A stretch of 64,000 nucleotides of DNA, taken from assembly GCF_900163645.1 (NCBI RefSeq), contig NZ_FUKM01000057.1, positions 124,001 to 188,000 on the forward strand. The letters run 5' to 3'. Below, piece after piece: positions 34,277-43,295 of the stretch. Under the pieces are notes generated by a model, which was given only the letters and a program-made list of their open reading frames with translations, searched no databases and was not told the DNA's origin. The stretch comes from Halomonas citrativorans (GTDB lineage: Bacteria > Pseudomonadota > Gammaproteobacteria > Pseudomonadales > Halomonadaceae). The stretch's first letter is position 1. Every line of letters begins with the position of its first letter. Position numbers and translations under genes: made by a program.

Positions 34277-34783
34277 CTAGCTCTTCTTTACCACTTCAAA
34301 GTCAAACCAGCTCCCCATATCTCCCTCCGGTGTTTCAAGAATCACGCGTGCCCGCCAGGGCGTAGCAGTTTGCACCTCTTTATCCACCTGGCCGTAGCCA
34401 CGAAAACGGCCTGGCGTGATGGCATCCAGCACAAAGCGCTCAATTCTCGAGTCTCGATAGCGGTCGACCAAATCCACGTTGACCTGATGAGCGGGAATGC
34501 CTTGAATATCGACTTTCAACGGTAAAGAGGCGAGCGCTTCTATAGGACCGTTAACATCAATATGAAAGGTCAACTGGCGTCCACTGCCCAGTGCGACGGA
34601 ACAAGGGTGAGCATGGACATCGCAACTGGCGGCGGAAGGGAACCAGGTAACGTGACTTTTATCGTGGTATTGATGAAAAAATACGTACCATGTAGACATC
34701 GCCAGTGCTAAACCGGTGACTAAAATCAGCACCTTGAGTCCCTGTAAACCTGAAAAACCAGCAGTTTTAGGTAGTATCTTCAT
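34277..34783 (-). CDS. Hypothetical membrane-anchored periplasmic protein
   Basis: 168 residues. One transmembrane helix (about 16-36, LKVLILVTGLALAMSTWYVFF) is followed by a periplasmic, probably beta-rich domain containing C54, H57, H59 and C61 (CDVHAHPC), PLKVDIQGIPAH and a conserved-looking GRFRGYGQVDKE. The layout recalls FixH-like or copper-handling accessory proteins, but I do not recognise a family. It is convergent with the depolymerase (10 bp between stops) and divergent from the AEC permease. No clear ribosome-binding site is seen before the ATG at 34783. Confidence 0.6.
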   Translation of the reverse strand: MKILPKTAGFSGLQGLKVLILVTGLALAMSTWYVFFHQYHDKSHVTWFPSAASCDVHAHPCSVALGSGRQLTFHIDVNGPIEALASLPLKVDIQGIPAHQVNVDLVDRYRDSRIERFVLDAITPGRFRGYGQVDKEVQTATPWRARVILETPEGDMGSWFDFEVVKKS

Positions 34784-34888
34784 GGCAGAATACCGCTACG
34801 CAGGCCGTGAGGCGGAGTGTCGTTTCATGGTAACAGTAAACGTGTCGATGTCGTTGTGCTGTGATGTCGCAGCCACTAAGGAAAGCTC

Positions 34889-35803
34889 ATGGAGAGTATT
34901 ACCGCTGCGCTAGGGCCCCTGTTCCTACTTATTTTATTAGGAGCGGGCTTAGGCTACTGGCGCTGGCCCGGTGCAGATTTTTGGCCGCAAATGGAGCGGC
35001 TAATTTACTTTGTGCTTTTCCCTGCCATGCTGGTGGGAACGCTGGCCACCGCCGATGTCAGCCAGGTGCCGGTAGGGCGCTTGGCCCTGGTGCTATTAGG
35101 CGCCATTGCGTTTTTTGGACTGCTGATCTGGTGGTTTCGCCATTGGCTACAGCTAACACCTGCAGCGTTTACCTCGGTGTTTCAAGGCGCGGTGCGCTTT
35201 AACACCTATGTGGGCGTAGCGGGGGCCGCGGCATTGCATGGCGAGTTAGGTGCAACCACTGCGGCTGTTGCCGTAGCGCTGATGGTGCCCGTGGTGAACA
35301 TCATGTGTGTGGCAAGTTTTGTGGCTGCCGGCACATTAGGCAGTGCGAGCATGGGTAAAAGCGTCATGGCGCTGGTGAAAAACCCGCTGATCCTCGCCTG
35401 CCTGGCAGGCATAGGATTAAACCTGAGCGGCATTGGCCTGCCAGGATGGAGCCAGGACACCGTCGGACTGCTAGGGCGTGCCGCGCTACCACTAGGGCTG
35501 GTTGCCGTTGGGGTGGCGCTACGCCCGGCCGCGTTGTTACGCATTGACCGTGGCCTGCTAGCGACCAACAGCGTCAAATTGTTACTAATGCCTGCGCTGG
35601 TATTGGTGCTGGCGTGGGCGCTAGGCCTGGATACCGTTAGCCGGGACGTGGCGCTGCTATTTGCGGCACTTCCCACGGCAACCTCGGCCTATATTCTGGC
35701 CCGCCAGTTAGGCGGTGACGCTGAGCTAATGGCGGCCATTATCACCGGTCAAACGCTACTCGCCATGCTCACGCTTCCGCTCTGGTTACAGCTTGCAGGG
35801 TAA
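34889..35803 (+). CDS. AEC (auxin efflux carrier) family permease
   Basis: 304 residues with about ten transmembrane helices arranged as two five-helix repeats. LIYFVLFPAMLVGTLAT in the first half and the small-residue, proline-containing LFAALPTATSAYILARQLGGD in the second are typical of bacterial AEC/MdcF-like carriers. Such proteins move small organic acids such as malate or malonate; the substrate here is not deducible. AAGGAAAG precedes the start. It stands alone: the gene upstream is divergent and the next downstream element is the Fur-box sRNA locus. Confidence 0.85.
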   Translation: MESITAALGPLFLLILLGAGLGYWRWPGADFWPQMERLIYFVLFPAMLVGTLATADVSQVPVGRLALVLLGAIAFFGLLIWWFRHWLQLTPAAFTSVFQGAVRFNTYVGVAGAAALHGELGATTAAVAVALMVPVVNIMCVASFVAAGTLGSASMGKSVMALVKNPLILACLAGIGLNLSGIGLPGWSQDTVGLLGRAALPLGLVAVGVALRPAALLRIDRGLLATNSVKLLLMPALVLVLAWALGLDTVSRDVALLFAALPTATSAYILARQLGGDAELMAAIITGQTLLAMLTLPLWLQLAG

Positions 35804-35838
35804 GATGTAAAAATAAATAAAAAGTATTCGCATTTGTA

Positions 35839-35867
35839 TTGACGGTTTAAATGATAATGATTATATT
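35839..35867 (+). promoter_or_regulatory. Sigma70 promoter overlapped by a Fur box
   Basis: TTGACG (35839-35844), a spacer of exactly 17 nt and TATATT (35862-35867) make a near-consensus promoter. TGATAAT-G-ATTATAT (35852-35866) lies across spacer and -10 and matches the 7-1-7 Fur consensus TGATAATnATTATCA except for the last two bases. Fur with iron should block this promoter. The nearest genes on both sides converge on this gap, so it serves neither of them. Confidence 0.75.
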
Positions 35868-35872
35868 GTGCT

Positions 35873-35993
35873 TGTAGCGTTTAATGAGTCGCTACAGACC
35901 ACGACAGCGAGCCGCCAGTTTGTTGTCATGGTTTCTCCCTCTCATTGCTAGTCACGGTCTTTTGCCACTCCTTTGGAGTGGCTTTCTTTTTTT
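35873..35993 (+). ncRNA. Putative Fur-regulated small RNA (about 120 nt)
   Basis: Expected start is 35873-35875, six to eight nt after the -10. Stem-loop 1: TGTAGCG (35873-35879) with CGCTACA (35890-35896). Stem-loop 2: ACCACGACA (35898-35906) with TGTCATGGT (35924-35932), one mismatch. A C/U-rich unpaired stretch (35932-35963, including CTCCCTCTCATTGC) follows and could pair with purine-rich ribosome-binding sites near AUG. The end is an intrinsic terminator, GCCACTCC-TTT-GGAGTGGC (35964-35982), plus an 11-base T-rich tract. No good ORF lies within. It resembles RyhB/PrrF/NrrF in logic and size; I do not recognise it by sequence. The remaining gap (35994-36158) is AT-rich with nothing I can name. 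Confidence 0.7.
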
Positions 35994-36158
35994 GTGCATT
36001 ACGTAAATTATTTTTTGTAATAAGTGCAGGATGGTGAATTAAAGTAATGCCGCCATTTGCGCCAAGTCAAACCAATCCCTGTTACAGCAGTCTTTGCCCA
36101 TCAATTAAACGGATTCAGGGCTGTTTTGGATGTATAACCACTACTACTTGTTCAGTCC

Positions 36159-37346
36159 TCAGTATTTCATCCAAGCGTTTAATTTATCGAAGAAAGCGAG
36201 ACATTGGTTGAGTTGCTCTATTTCTATAAATTCGTCGGGCTTATGGGCTTGCCGGATGGAGCCAGGCCCAAGTATTACGGAAGGTATACCGCCATCAACT
36301 TCGAATACACCACCTTCAGAGCCATAAGACACTTTTCCTCCACGCTCGGGAAGAATTGGCTCAAGTTGTTTGAACATTTCGTTGGCAGTAGCATCTCCCA
36401 TGGCGGGATAGGCAAATAGTTCTTGCCACTCAATAGCTGAGTCTACTGATAAGCGTTGCATTTCTGGTAGTAAGGTAGCTTCTATATCGTGAATCAACGC
36501 CTTGATGTCTGCGGCAGCTGCATTCTGGTCAATGCTGCGAAGTTCAAAGATAAAGCTGCACGTATCAGGGGTAACGTTGGTTGCCACACCGCCTTCGATG
36601 ATGGTGGTAAGGGTGGTGGCATGGGGAACGGTAAAGTCGTGATCGAAGGGGCCATCCTGCTCATATCGTCGTGATCGTTCGGCGATCATGGTGATGATAC
36701 GTGAGGCATACTCGACCGCATTGACGTGCTGGGGAGAAAACGATGAGTGGCCGCCTTCTCCTAGCACCGTCACCCGCATTGCGATCTTGCCTTTCTGGCC
36801 GTTGATCAGCTTCATTTCGCTGGGTTCGCCGATAATAGCCAACGCCGGTGGTACTTTCAGTTCTGATAAATAGCGTGCGATGGCGGGCGCCCCCAGGCAG
36901 CCCACTTCTTCATCGTGAGAGAAGCAGAAATAGAAGGGGCGCTGTAGTTCAGCGTTGGCAAACGCCGGTGCTGCCGCCATGACGCACGCTGCAAAACCTT
37001 TCATGTCGCAGGTGCCACGACCAAACAAGCGGCTGCCGCGCTGCTCCATTTTGAAAGGGTCGCTTTGCCAACTCTTTGGGTTGGCAGGAACCACGTCCGT
37101 ATGGCCAGAGAGGACAATGCCAGGTAGGTCGGCTGGGCCCAAACGAGCGACCAGATTGGCCTTCTCGCCGCTTTTATCCGGTAACACCGTCACATCCGCG
37201 CCTAAATTGGTAAAGAATTCCTCCATGTAGTCAATAAGTTCGAGATTGGAGTACGCACTCGTCGTGTCGAAAGCGATCAGGTCGGCAAGGTGTGATATTG
37301 AAGCTTCCAACTGCGGGTGAGCGTTCGGAGTGGCACTAGCTTGCAT
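36159..37346 (-). CDS. Acetylornithine deacetylase-like M20 peptidase/deacetylase (ArgE family)
   Basis: 395 residues from the ATG at 37346 (GAGGA 8 nt upstream); an in-frame TTG at 37364 is possible. Metal-site residues of the M20 family are visible: SGHTDVVP, GRGTCDMKG, HDEEVGCLG, IGEPSEM and the C-terminal GSIRQAHKPDEF. The sequence fits ArgE (N-acetylornithine deacetylase). It lies 34 bp downstream of a TctCBA transporter and apart from arginine genes. It may therefore act on an imported N-acyl compound rather than in arginine synthesis, where Halomonas may use ArgJ. That is inference from context. Confidence 0.8.
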   Translation of the reverse strand: MQASATPNAHPQLEASISHLADLIAFDTTSAYSNLELIDYMEEFFTNLGADVTVLPDKSGEKANLVARLGPADLPGIVLSGHTDVVPANPKSWQSDPFKMEQRGSRLFGRGTCDMKGFAACVMAAAPAFANAELQRPFYFCFSHDEEVGCLGAPAIARYLSELKVPPALAIIGEPSEMKLINGQKGKIAMRVTVLGEGGHSSFSPQHVNAVEYASRIITMIAERSRRYEQDGPFDHDFTVPHATTLTTIIEGGVATNVTPDTCSFIFELRSIDQNAAAADIKALIHDIEATLLPEMQRLSVDSAIEWQELFAYPAMGDATANEMFKQLEPILPERGGKVSYGSEGGVFEVDGGIPSVILGPGSIRQAHKPDEFIEIEQLNQCLAFFDKLNAWMKY

Positions 37347-37380
37347 GCTGTTAATCCTCGGCAATAGGGGAATCGTTGGC

Positions 37381-38853
37381 TCAAACCTGGGCTTTTTTAA
37401 GTTGCTGACGAATCGTTACTACCACCACAAATATCGCCAAAGACGCGAATAACCAGGTGATTGGTGATGACACCAGAATGCTGGGATCACCGCGGGATAG
37501 AGCAAGGGCGCGACGCAAATTTTCTTCCAGCATTGGGCCAAGAATGAAGGCGATTAAAAAGGGCGCGGCGGGAATAGCGAACAGGAACATGAAAAAGCCG
37601 AATACGCCCATCGCCAGCAGTACGATGACGTCATACATGCTGTTGGAGATCGAAAAAATACCGAATACGCACAGGGCGAGAACAATCGGCGCCATCAAGC
37701 CAGGCGGAATACGTGAGATATGCGAGAAAAAGCGCATCGTTGCCTTGCCGGCCCCAAACAGCAGAACGGATGAGAACAGCATGCCAATAAATAGCATGTA
37801 AACTTCATGAAGATTGTTCTCAAACAGCATGGGGCCTGGGGTCATGCCGTGAATCATAAAGGCACCCAGCATTACGCCTGTAATCACGTCACCCGGTACG
37901 CCTAGGGCTAACAACGGAATCATGGTGGAGCCACAGCAGCCATTATTGGCAGACTCAGATGCCGCGATGCCTTCCAGCTCGCCTTTACCAAAGTTTTCGC
38001 GGTTCTTTGAACTGCGCTGTGCTTCGCCGTAGGAGGAGAAAGCTGCCGCCGAAGGGCCAATACCGGGGATGGCCCCCATCACGACCCCAATCATGCTGCC
38101 TTTGAGCATTGCCTTTAAGGAACGGCGCAGCTCATCGCGTGTTACCCGGTTATCGCCCAACTGCATGGGCTTATGGCTTTGGTTGTGACGAAACACAATA
38201 ATCTTAAGCAGCTCAGGAATTGCAAACAGGCCAATCAGCACGGGTGCCACGGCCAGGCCGCTCTGCATATCCACCGTCAGGTCAAAGCGGAACGAGCCGT
38301 ACATATCTTCCCCTACGGTGGCCAACAGTAGCCCCAAGCATGCAGAAACCAGCCCAAGTAGTAGCGAGCGCCCGGACACACCCGCTACGGTAGTGAGCGC
38401 AAAAATCATCAGCATGAAATATTCGGGGGGACCGATACGCAGCGCGAGAAGTGCCAGTGGCGCGGCGATAAAAATCAGTGAAAGGTTAGAAATAAAATCC
38501 CCGGTACATGAGGAGTAGAGTGCCATGTTAAGGGCTTTGCCCGCCTTGCCCTGTTGGGCCAGAGGGTAACCGTCAAGGGTGGTGCAGGCGGCTGAAGCGG
38601 TACCTGGGGTCTTGATCAATATTGCCGATACCGAGCCGCCATAGGTCGAGCCTTTATAAAGCGCGACAAGCAGCAAAATACTCGGGATAGGCTGCATGTA
38701 AAAGGTGAAGGGCAGCGCCAACGTAACGGCCATGGTGCCGGTCATGCCGGGAATCGCACCAATAATCACTCCACCCCAAATACCGGCGGCCATGATCAGG
38801 AAATTCTCAAAGGTGGCCACCGCCTGAAAGGCAACCAGCAGATCGTTGAGCAT
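37381..38853 (-). CDS. Tripartite tricarboxylate transporter large subunit (TctA family)
   Basis: 490 residues, about twelve transmembrane helices. The TctA signatures are GVIIGAIPGMTGTMAVTLALPFTF, LLVALYKGSTYGGSVSAILIKTPGTA and the repeat MGAIPGIGPSAAAFSSYGEAQRSSK. GVPGDVITGVMLGAFMIHG matches the second half. It is the translocating subunit working with TctB and the periplasmic TctC; the substrate class is carboxylates or related anions. It lies 24 bp after the TctB gene and 34 bp before the ArgE-like gene. Confidence 0.93.
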   Translation of the reverse strand: MLNDLLVAFQAVATFENFLIMAAGIWGGVIIGAIPGMTGTMAVTLALPFTFYMQPIPSILLLVALYKGSTYGGSVSAILIKTPGTASAACTTLDGYPLAQQGKAGKALNMALYSSCTGDFISNLSLIFIAAPLALLALRIGPPEYFMLMIFALTTVAGVSGRSLLLGLVSACLGLLLATVGEDMYGSFRFDLTVDMQSGLAVAPVLIGLFAIPELLKIIVFRHNQSHKPMQLGDNRVTRDELRRSLKAMLKGSMIGVVMGAIPGIGPSAAAFSSYGEAQRSSKNRENFGKGELEGIAASESANNGCCGSTMIPLLALGVPGDVITGVMLGAFMIHGMTPGPMLFENNLHEVYMLFIGMLFSSVLLFGAGKATMRFFSHISRIPPGLMAPIVLALCVFGIFSISNSMYDVIVLLAMGVFGFFMFLFAIPAAPFLIAFILGPMLEENLRRALALSRGDPSILVSSPITWLFASLAIFVVVVTIRQQLKKAQV

Positions 38854-38877
38854 AGTGGTCAGTCCTGTACGCGACAG

Positions 38878-39381
38878 TTAAATTCCGAGAGCCCTGAAAA
38901 GGCTGCCAACCGGGAAACGCGTATTGAGTGCGCTGGAGAAAAACAGGTAGAGAAGCAGTGGAAGCACGATGGCTACGATGGTTGCCACTATTTTGTGGCG
39001 CCAATAACCCGTCAGTACCAGCATCGCCATTAACAGCAGGATGCTCGATAACAAGAACCCTAATAGCGTCACTGCACCGATAAAGAGCACAAAGGCCAGT
39101 ACCGTCCAACCGAAGCGAGTGAGCAGCGTGGGAAGGGGGGTGCCGCCGCGAAGGGCGCTGGCATCTTCAGGGTCAGCGAGTGCTTCGGTTTTACGGGAAA
39201 ACGATAGCCCGACAAGCAGCATGCCCAACGCTATACCCAGCATGGAAACCGTTCGTGGCCACATATCAGGCGGTGGTGCAAACCCTGGAATAAAGCGCGG
39301 GCGGGGCACATAGGCGGGGATCAGTAAAAAAAGCACGATCCCGAACAGCGCTGTAATAACCAAGCCGCGTGCTATACCCAT
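38878..39381 (-). CDS. Tripartite tricarboxylate transporter small subunit (TctB family)
   Basis: 167 residues. One helix at about 7-25, then three to four more (about 47-60, 80-110 and 120-150) around a cytoplasmic loop, the usual TctB topology with low sequence conservation. FIPGFAPPPDMWPRTVSMLGIALG is the recognisable N-terminal TctB motif. It is the accessory membrane subunit. It lies between the TctC gene (56 bp) and the TctA gene (24 bp). Confidence 0.85.
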   Translation of the reverse strand: MGIARGLVITALFGIVLFLLIPAYVPRPRFIPGFAPPPDMWPRTVSMLGIALGMLLVGLSFSRKTEALADPEDASALRGGTPLPTLLTRFGWTVLAFVLFIGAVTLLGFLLSSILLLMAMLVLTGYWRHKIVATIVAIVLPLLLYLFFSSALNTRFPVGSLFRALGI

Positions 39382-39437
39382 GACCCCTCCAGCGATGAAA
39401 TGATATATGCAGTCGTTACGCGATGTTTAGAGTGTAT

Positions 39438-40403
39438 TTATTCCAGATAGCCAAACTGCTCAGCCAAGGAGCGATAGAACTCGTATTGCTCCTCTGCATA
39501 CGTCTCCATGTCGACACTGCCGATGGTGGAAATCGAGCCACGGTCTTCGGCACGGCTGAGCCATGTCTCATCTTCGGCAACCTGATCCATTACCTGGCTC
39601 CAGGTATTCATCACTTCTTCGGGTAGGTCAGGTGGGCCGTACAATGCGCTCCAGCCAATGACCTGGCCTGCCAGCTCATAGCCCAGCTCTTCAGCGGTGG
39701 GCACTTCCGGCAACGCTTCCATACGCTCGGGTGAGAACACCATTAACGGGCGCATATCGCCACTCTCGATATGCGGCATCAGTGACGCTGCCGCGATGGC
39801 GAGAAAATCAACGTGTCCACCTAGCAGGGCCGTTGCCAGCTCGCCGCCACCCCGGTAAGGAATCAACGTTGCCGCCGTCAGTGGGTCCATTCCCGCATCA
39901 GCAAGTAGTGATTGCACCGTAAAGCCATCAATAGCGGTAGCGCCAGAGGCAGCGTAGCTCATTGCTCCTGGATCGTTTTCGATGCCTTCCAGCAGATCCT
40001 CAACGTTTTCGTAGGGGGAGTCATCGGCCACGGCCAGAATCATGGGAGTGGCTTCAAGCGGGCTGATAAACGTGTACTCATCCCAGTCAACGCTGCTGTT
40101 TTCATTGACCGCCGGTGACAGTGCCATGCCGACGCGAGCCAACAGCAGGGTGTAGCCATCGGCGTCTGCCTGTGTCACATCGCGAGCGCCGGTCATTCCA
40201 CCGGCGCCAGCCTGGTTGACGACCGTAACAGGCTGGCCTAGATATTCGCGTGCAGACTCCGCCAAGGCTCGGCCCGCAAGGTCAGAAGCGCCGCCCGGGC
40301 CATAAGGAACGACGAGCGTGACGGGCTCGGAAGGATAGCTTTGCGCATAGGCGGTGGACGCAGCGAGAAGCGTTGCCGCCGTTAAGCTTAGGGTGAGTTT
40401 CAT
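39438..40403 (-). CDS. Periplasmic substrate-binding protein of the tripartite transporter (TctC/Bug family)
   Basis: 321 residues with a signal peptide ending at STAYA|QS (about 20). Bug-family motifs: YPSEPVTLVVPYGPGGASDLAGRALAE, the GAGGMTGARDVTQADADGYTLLLA loop and LATALLGGHVDFLAIAAAS. Bug proteins bind carboxylates or amides through two water-bridged loops; the ligand is unknown. It is the first gene of the transporter-deacetylase operon and divergent from the LysR regulator. Confidence 0.92.
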   Translation of the reverse strand: MKLTLSLTAATLLAASTAYAQSYPSEPVTLVVPYGPGGASDLAGRALAESAREYLGQPVTVVNQAGAGGMTGARDVTQADADGYTLLLARVGMALSPAVNENSSVDWDEYTFISPLEATPMILAVADDSPYENVEDLLEGIENDPGAMSYAASGATAIDGFTVQSLLADAGMDPLTAATLIPYRGGGELATALLGGHVDFLAIAAASLMPHIESGDMRPLMVFSPERMEALPEVPTAEELGYELAGQVIGWSALYGPPDLPEEVMNTWSQVMDQVAEDETWLSRAEDRGSISTIGSVDMETYAEEQYEFYRSLAEQFGYLE

Positions 40404-40490
40404 TCTTATCTCCGCAACAGTTGTTGGATGTATTGTTAAACGGCGTTGTCATCTGCATTTGTGTATCCAGCTTATTCAACATAGACAAGT

Positions 40491-40507
40491 ATGAAATTTG
40501 TTTCAAT
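40491..40507. promoter_or_regulatory. Candidate LysR operator
   Basis: ATGAAATTTGTTTCAAT has dyad arms (ATGAAA/TTTCAaT) around a short centre, close to the T-N11-A pattern of LysR-type sites. It lies 88 bp upstream of the TctC gene and 121 bp upstream of the LysR gene. Support is weak beyond position and symmetry. Confidence 0.35.
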
Positions 40508-40627
40508 GATTCTATTTAGTATGCATTAATGTTCTAGTGGCGGGCCGAAATTGCAAGCTTATGGTTTATAAAGTTCGTTTTAATCTGCTAATGATTTAGC
40601 GAAGATTTTTAGAGTGAGTTCAAGATA

Positions 40628-41554
40628 ATGAAAATAAAAGAGATTGAAGCATTTGATGCATTTATGAAGCACGGCACCACCAAGGCGGCCGCAGAGGTGC
40701 TTGGGATTAGTCAATCAATGGTGAGCCGCCTGCTTGCCGGGCTTGAGGAAACATTGGGTTTTGCGTTATTTAAACGAACGCGTAATCAGCTTTCGCCAAC
40801 ATCCGAAGCATTTTTATACCACGCCTCTGTCTTAAGGCTTATGGCGAGTATTCGAGATACTCAGAAAGATGCAGATGCAATTTCCAATAATCAATTAGGC
40901 AGTATCGTTGTCGCTGCTCAGCCAATCTTTTGCGATACCTTTTTACTCGACGTTATTAAGCGCTTTAAACAAAAACACCCTAATGTAGGCGTGCGATTGA
41001 TTGATGCAGGTTTACAAGAGTTGCTTAAAATGATCGACAACAATACTTGTGATGTGGCGCTGGGAATAACCCTGGAAGCAGATACTTACGGTGCAAAGGT
41101 CACAAGTCTGGCGCGTTGTTCTGCGCGCTGCATCATGCACCGTACGCATCCGCTCGCGAAGCAGGACGTTATATCGCTGTCTAGCTTGCAGAATCAGGCA
41201 TTTGTCGAGCTGATGGCGGATAGCCCTCTGCGTGCCCGTGTGGATTACATGATGCAAACAGTAAATATTAAAAGGCACATGGCGGCTGAAATGCGCCATA
41301 TGCGGGGAGTGTGTGCACTGGTTGACCGAGGGCTTGGCGTCGCCGTCATCGATCCTGTTGCAGAATTACTGCTGCCGGGAACTGCCGTCGTGTCAAAGGC
41401 GATGGAGCCCACCATCGAATGGGAAATTGCCTTGCTTAAATCTAAACACAAGCCGTTAAGCAACGTGGCTGAATCCTTCTGCGAAGGGATATACGCCGAA
41501 ATCGACAGCTTGCATAAAATGGAAATATTAACGTCCCTTAATATAAAACAGTAA
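40628..41554 (+). CDS. LysR-family regulator, probably of the tctCBA-deacetylase operon
   Basis: 308 residues. N-terminal winged HTH (KIKEIEAFDAFMKHGTTKAAAEVLGISQSMVSRLLAGLEETLG) and a two-lobed effector domain (from about 92, LGSIVVAAQPIFCDTF). It is divergently placed 224 bp from the transporter operon, the classic arrangement of a LysR activator with its target. The coding sequence looks more AT-rich than its neighbours, a hint of separate origin. A 13-bp duplication covers its stop codon. Confidence 0.88.
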   Translation: MKIKEIEAFDAFMKHGTTKAAAEVLGISQSMVSRLLAGLEETLGFALFKRTRNQLSPTSEAFLYHASVLRLMASIRDTQKDADAISNNQLGSIVVAAQPIFCDTFLLDVIKRFKQKHPNVGVRLIDAGLQELLKMIDNNTCDVALGITLEADTYGAKVTSLARCSARCIMHRTHPLAKQDVISLSSLQNQAFVELMADSPLRARVDYMMQTVNIKRHMAAEMRHMRGVCALVDRGLGVAVIDPVAELLLPGTAVVSKAMEPTIEWEIALLKSKHKPLSNVAESFCEGIYAEIDSLHKMEILTSLNIKQ

Positions 41555-41581
41555 AGGGAAACACAAAGCAGTAAAGGGAAA
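41549..41581. repeat. Direct duplication at the LysR stop codon
   Basis: CAGTAAAGGGAAA occurs at 41549-41561 and 41569-41581, 20 bp apart; the first copy contains the stop codon. Confidence 0.7.
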
Positions 41582-41686
41582 TATAGGGCAAAGAGAAGCA
41601 ACTGGCGGGTCACCTGCCGACGTTTATGGGAAGCATCACTTGCCCAATGTCACGCCTGGCAGGCGAAGGTGGCCGAAAGCAGTAAC

Positions 41687-42430
41687 TTACGCCTCACGCC
41701 GATAAATCAGATCCCACACGCCATGGCCGAGCTTCTCGCCACGGGCTTCGAACTTGGTCAGCGGGCGGAAGGCGGGGCGGGGCACATAGGGCGCCGTGTC
41801 AGTATCGGCCGTGTTGGCATAGCCGGGGGCGGCTTCCATTACCTCGGCCATCCACTCGGCATAGGCTTCCCAGTCGGTCGCCATATGGAAAGTACCGCCG
41901 GGTTTCAGGCGTGTGCGAATCAGCTCGACAAACGCGGGCTGCACAATGCGCCGTTTGTGGTGCTTTTTCTTCGGCCAAGGGTCGGGGAAGAACAGCTGCA
42001 CGGTGGTCAATGAGCCTTCTGGCAGGCACTTCTCCAGTACGGCCAGGGCGTCTTCCTTGTAGATGCGCAAGTTGGTGAGGCCACGCTTGTCCACTTCATC
42101 CAGCAGCTTGCCGACGCCCGGCGAATGCACTTCGATACCGATAAAATCGGTGTCTGGGTGGGTCTCTGCCTGCTCGATCAGCGAATTGCCCATACCAAAA
42201 CCGATTTCAACCACGCGGGGCGCTTCCCGGCCAAACAGTGCGGTCAGATCTTGCAGGCCATCGGCAATCGTCAGGCCAAAGCGCGGCCATACATCTTCAA
42301 GGCCTCGGTTCTGGGCCTGAGTCATGCGCCCAGCACGGATTACATAGCTTTTAATGCCGCGGCGATGCAGCGGCGCTTCAGCGCTTTCTGGCCCGGTTGA
42401 GGACTCATCGGTACTTTTAATATCAGTCAT
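41687..42430 (-). CDS. trmB: tRNA (guanine-N7-)-methyltransferase
   Basis: 247 residues. SAM-binding motif [14 protein letters not shown], the [19 protein letters not shown] signature and the C-terminal [19 protein letters not shown] identify TrmB, which makes m7G46 in tRNA variable loops. It has a 30-residue polar N-terminal extension before [14 protein letters not shown]. It lies 8 bp downstream of thiG, as in pseudomonads (thiS-thiG-trmB). Confidence 0.95.
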   Translation of the reverse strand: MTDIKSTDESSTGPESAEAPLHRRGIKSYVIRAGRMTQAQNRGLEDVWPRFGLTIADGLQDLTALFGREAPRVVEIGFGMGNSLIEQAETHPDTDFIGIEVHSPGVGKLLDEVDKRGLTNLRIYKEDALAVLEKCLPEGSLTTVQLFFPDPWPKKKHHKRRIVQPAFVELIRTRLKPGGTFHMATDWEAYAEWMAEVMEAAPGYANTADTDTAPYVPRPAFRPLTKFEARGEKLGHGVWDLIYRREA

Positions 42431-42438
42431 AAAATCTC

Positions 42439-43230
42439 TTAACCGTTAATGCGACCAGCAAAAGGTGATGAAGGGTCTGCCGTTTGGCGGCGCGGCATGC
42501 GCCCGGCCAGGAAAGCATCGCGCCCGGCTTCTACGGCGCTCTTCATGGCGCGCGCCATGCGCAGCGGTTCACGAGCGTGGGCGATGGCGGTATTCAAAAG
42601 CACGCCATCGCAACCCAGCTCCATAGCCATGGCCGCGTCAGATGCCGTGCCGATGCCGGCATCCACCAGCACCGGTACGCTGCTTTGTTCCACAATCAGG
42701 CGTACGTTGTGCGGGTTCTGAATGCCGTGGCCTGAACCAATCAGCGAGCCCAGCGGCATGATGGCGCAGCAACCCATGGCTTCAAGCTCGCGTGCCACAA
42801 TGGGGTCGTCGCTGGTGTACACCATGACGTCAAAGCCATCGGCCAACAGCGTCTCAGCGGCTTTCAGAGTTTCGACGACGTTGGGGTAGAGCGTGGTCTC
42901 ATCGCCCAGCACTTCCAGCTTGACCAGCTTGTGTCCGTCAAGCAGTTCGCGGGCCAGGCGACAGGTGCGTACGGCGTCTTTGGCGGTATAGCAGCCTGCC
43001 GTGTTGGGTAGCAGGGTATAGCGCGACGGCGAAATCACGTCGAGCAGGTTGGGCCCGGCTTCCTGGCCCAGATTGGTACGACGTACGGCAAAGGTGACAA
43101 TCTCGGCGCCACTTTCGGCAATCGCCGCGCCGGTCTCGTCGAAGTCTTTATATTTGCCGGTACCCACCAGCAGGCGAGAGCTAAAATTACGTCCGGCGAT
43201 AGTAAACGGCGCATCGTTTTGAAGTGTCAT
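42439..43230 (-). CDS. thiG: Thiazole synthase
   Basis: 263 residues. TIM-barrel Thi[23 protein letters not shown], the [10 protein letters not shown] motif, [16 protein letters not shown] with the probable Schiff-base lysine, and the phosphate-binding [32 protein letters not shown]. It builds the thiazole phosphate of thiamine from deoxyxylulose phosphate, a glycine-derived imine and ThiS thiocarboxylate. It follows thiS by 65 bp and precedes trmB by 8 bp. Confidence 0.96.
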   Translation of the reverse strand: MTLQNDAPFTIAGRNFSSRLLVGTGKYKDFDETGAAIAESGAEIVTFAVRRTNLGQEAGPNLLDVISPSRYTLLPNTAGCYTAKDAVRTCRLARELLDGHKLVKLEVLGDETTLYPNVVETLKAAETLLADGFDVMVYTSDDPIVARELEAMGCCAIMPLGSLIGSGHGIQNPHNVRLIVEQSSVPVLVDAGIGTASDAAMAMELGCDGVLLNTAIAHAREPLRMARAMKSAVEAGRDAFLAGRMPRRQTADPSSPFAGRING

Positions 43231-43295
43231 AGCGAATCCTGGATAAAGCGCATGAAATAGGGCGTAGCCAGTAAAAGAGGCATGCGAGCTGCGGG

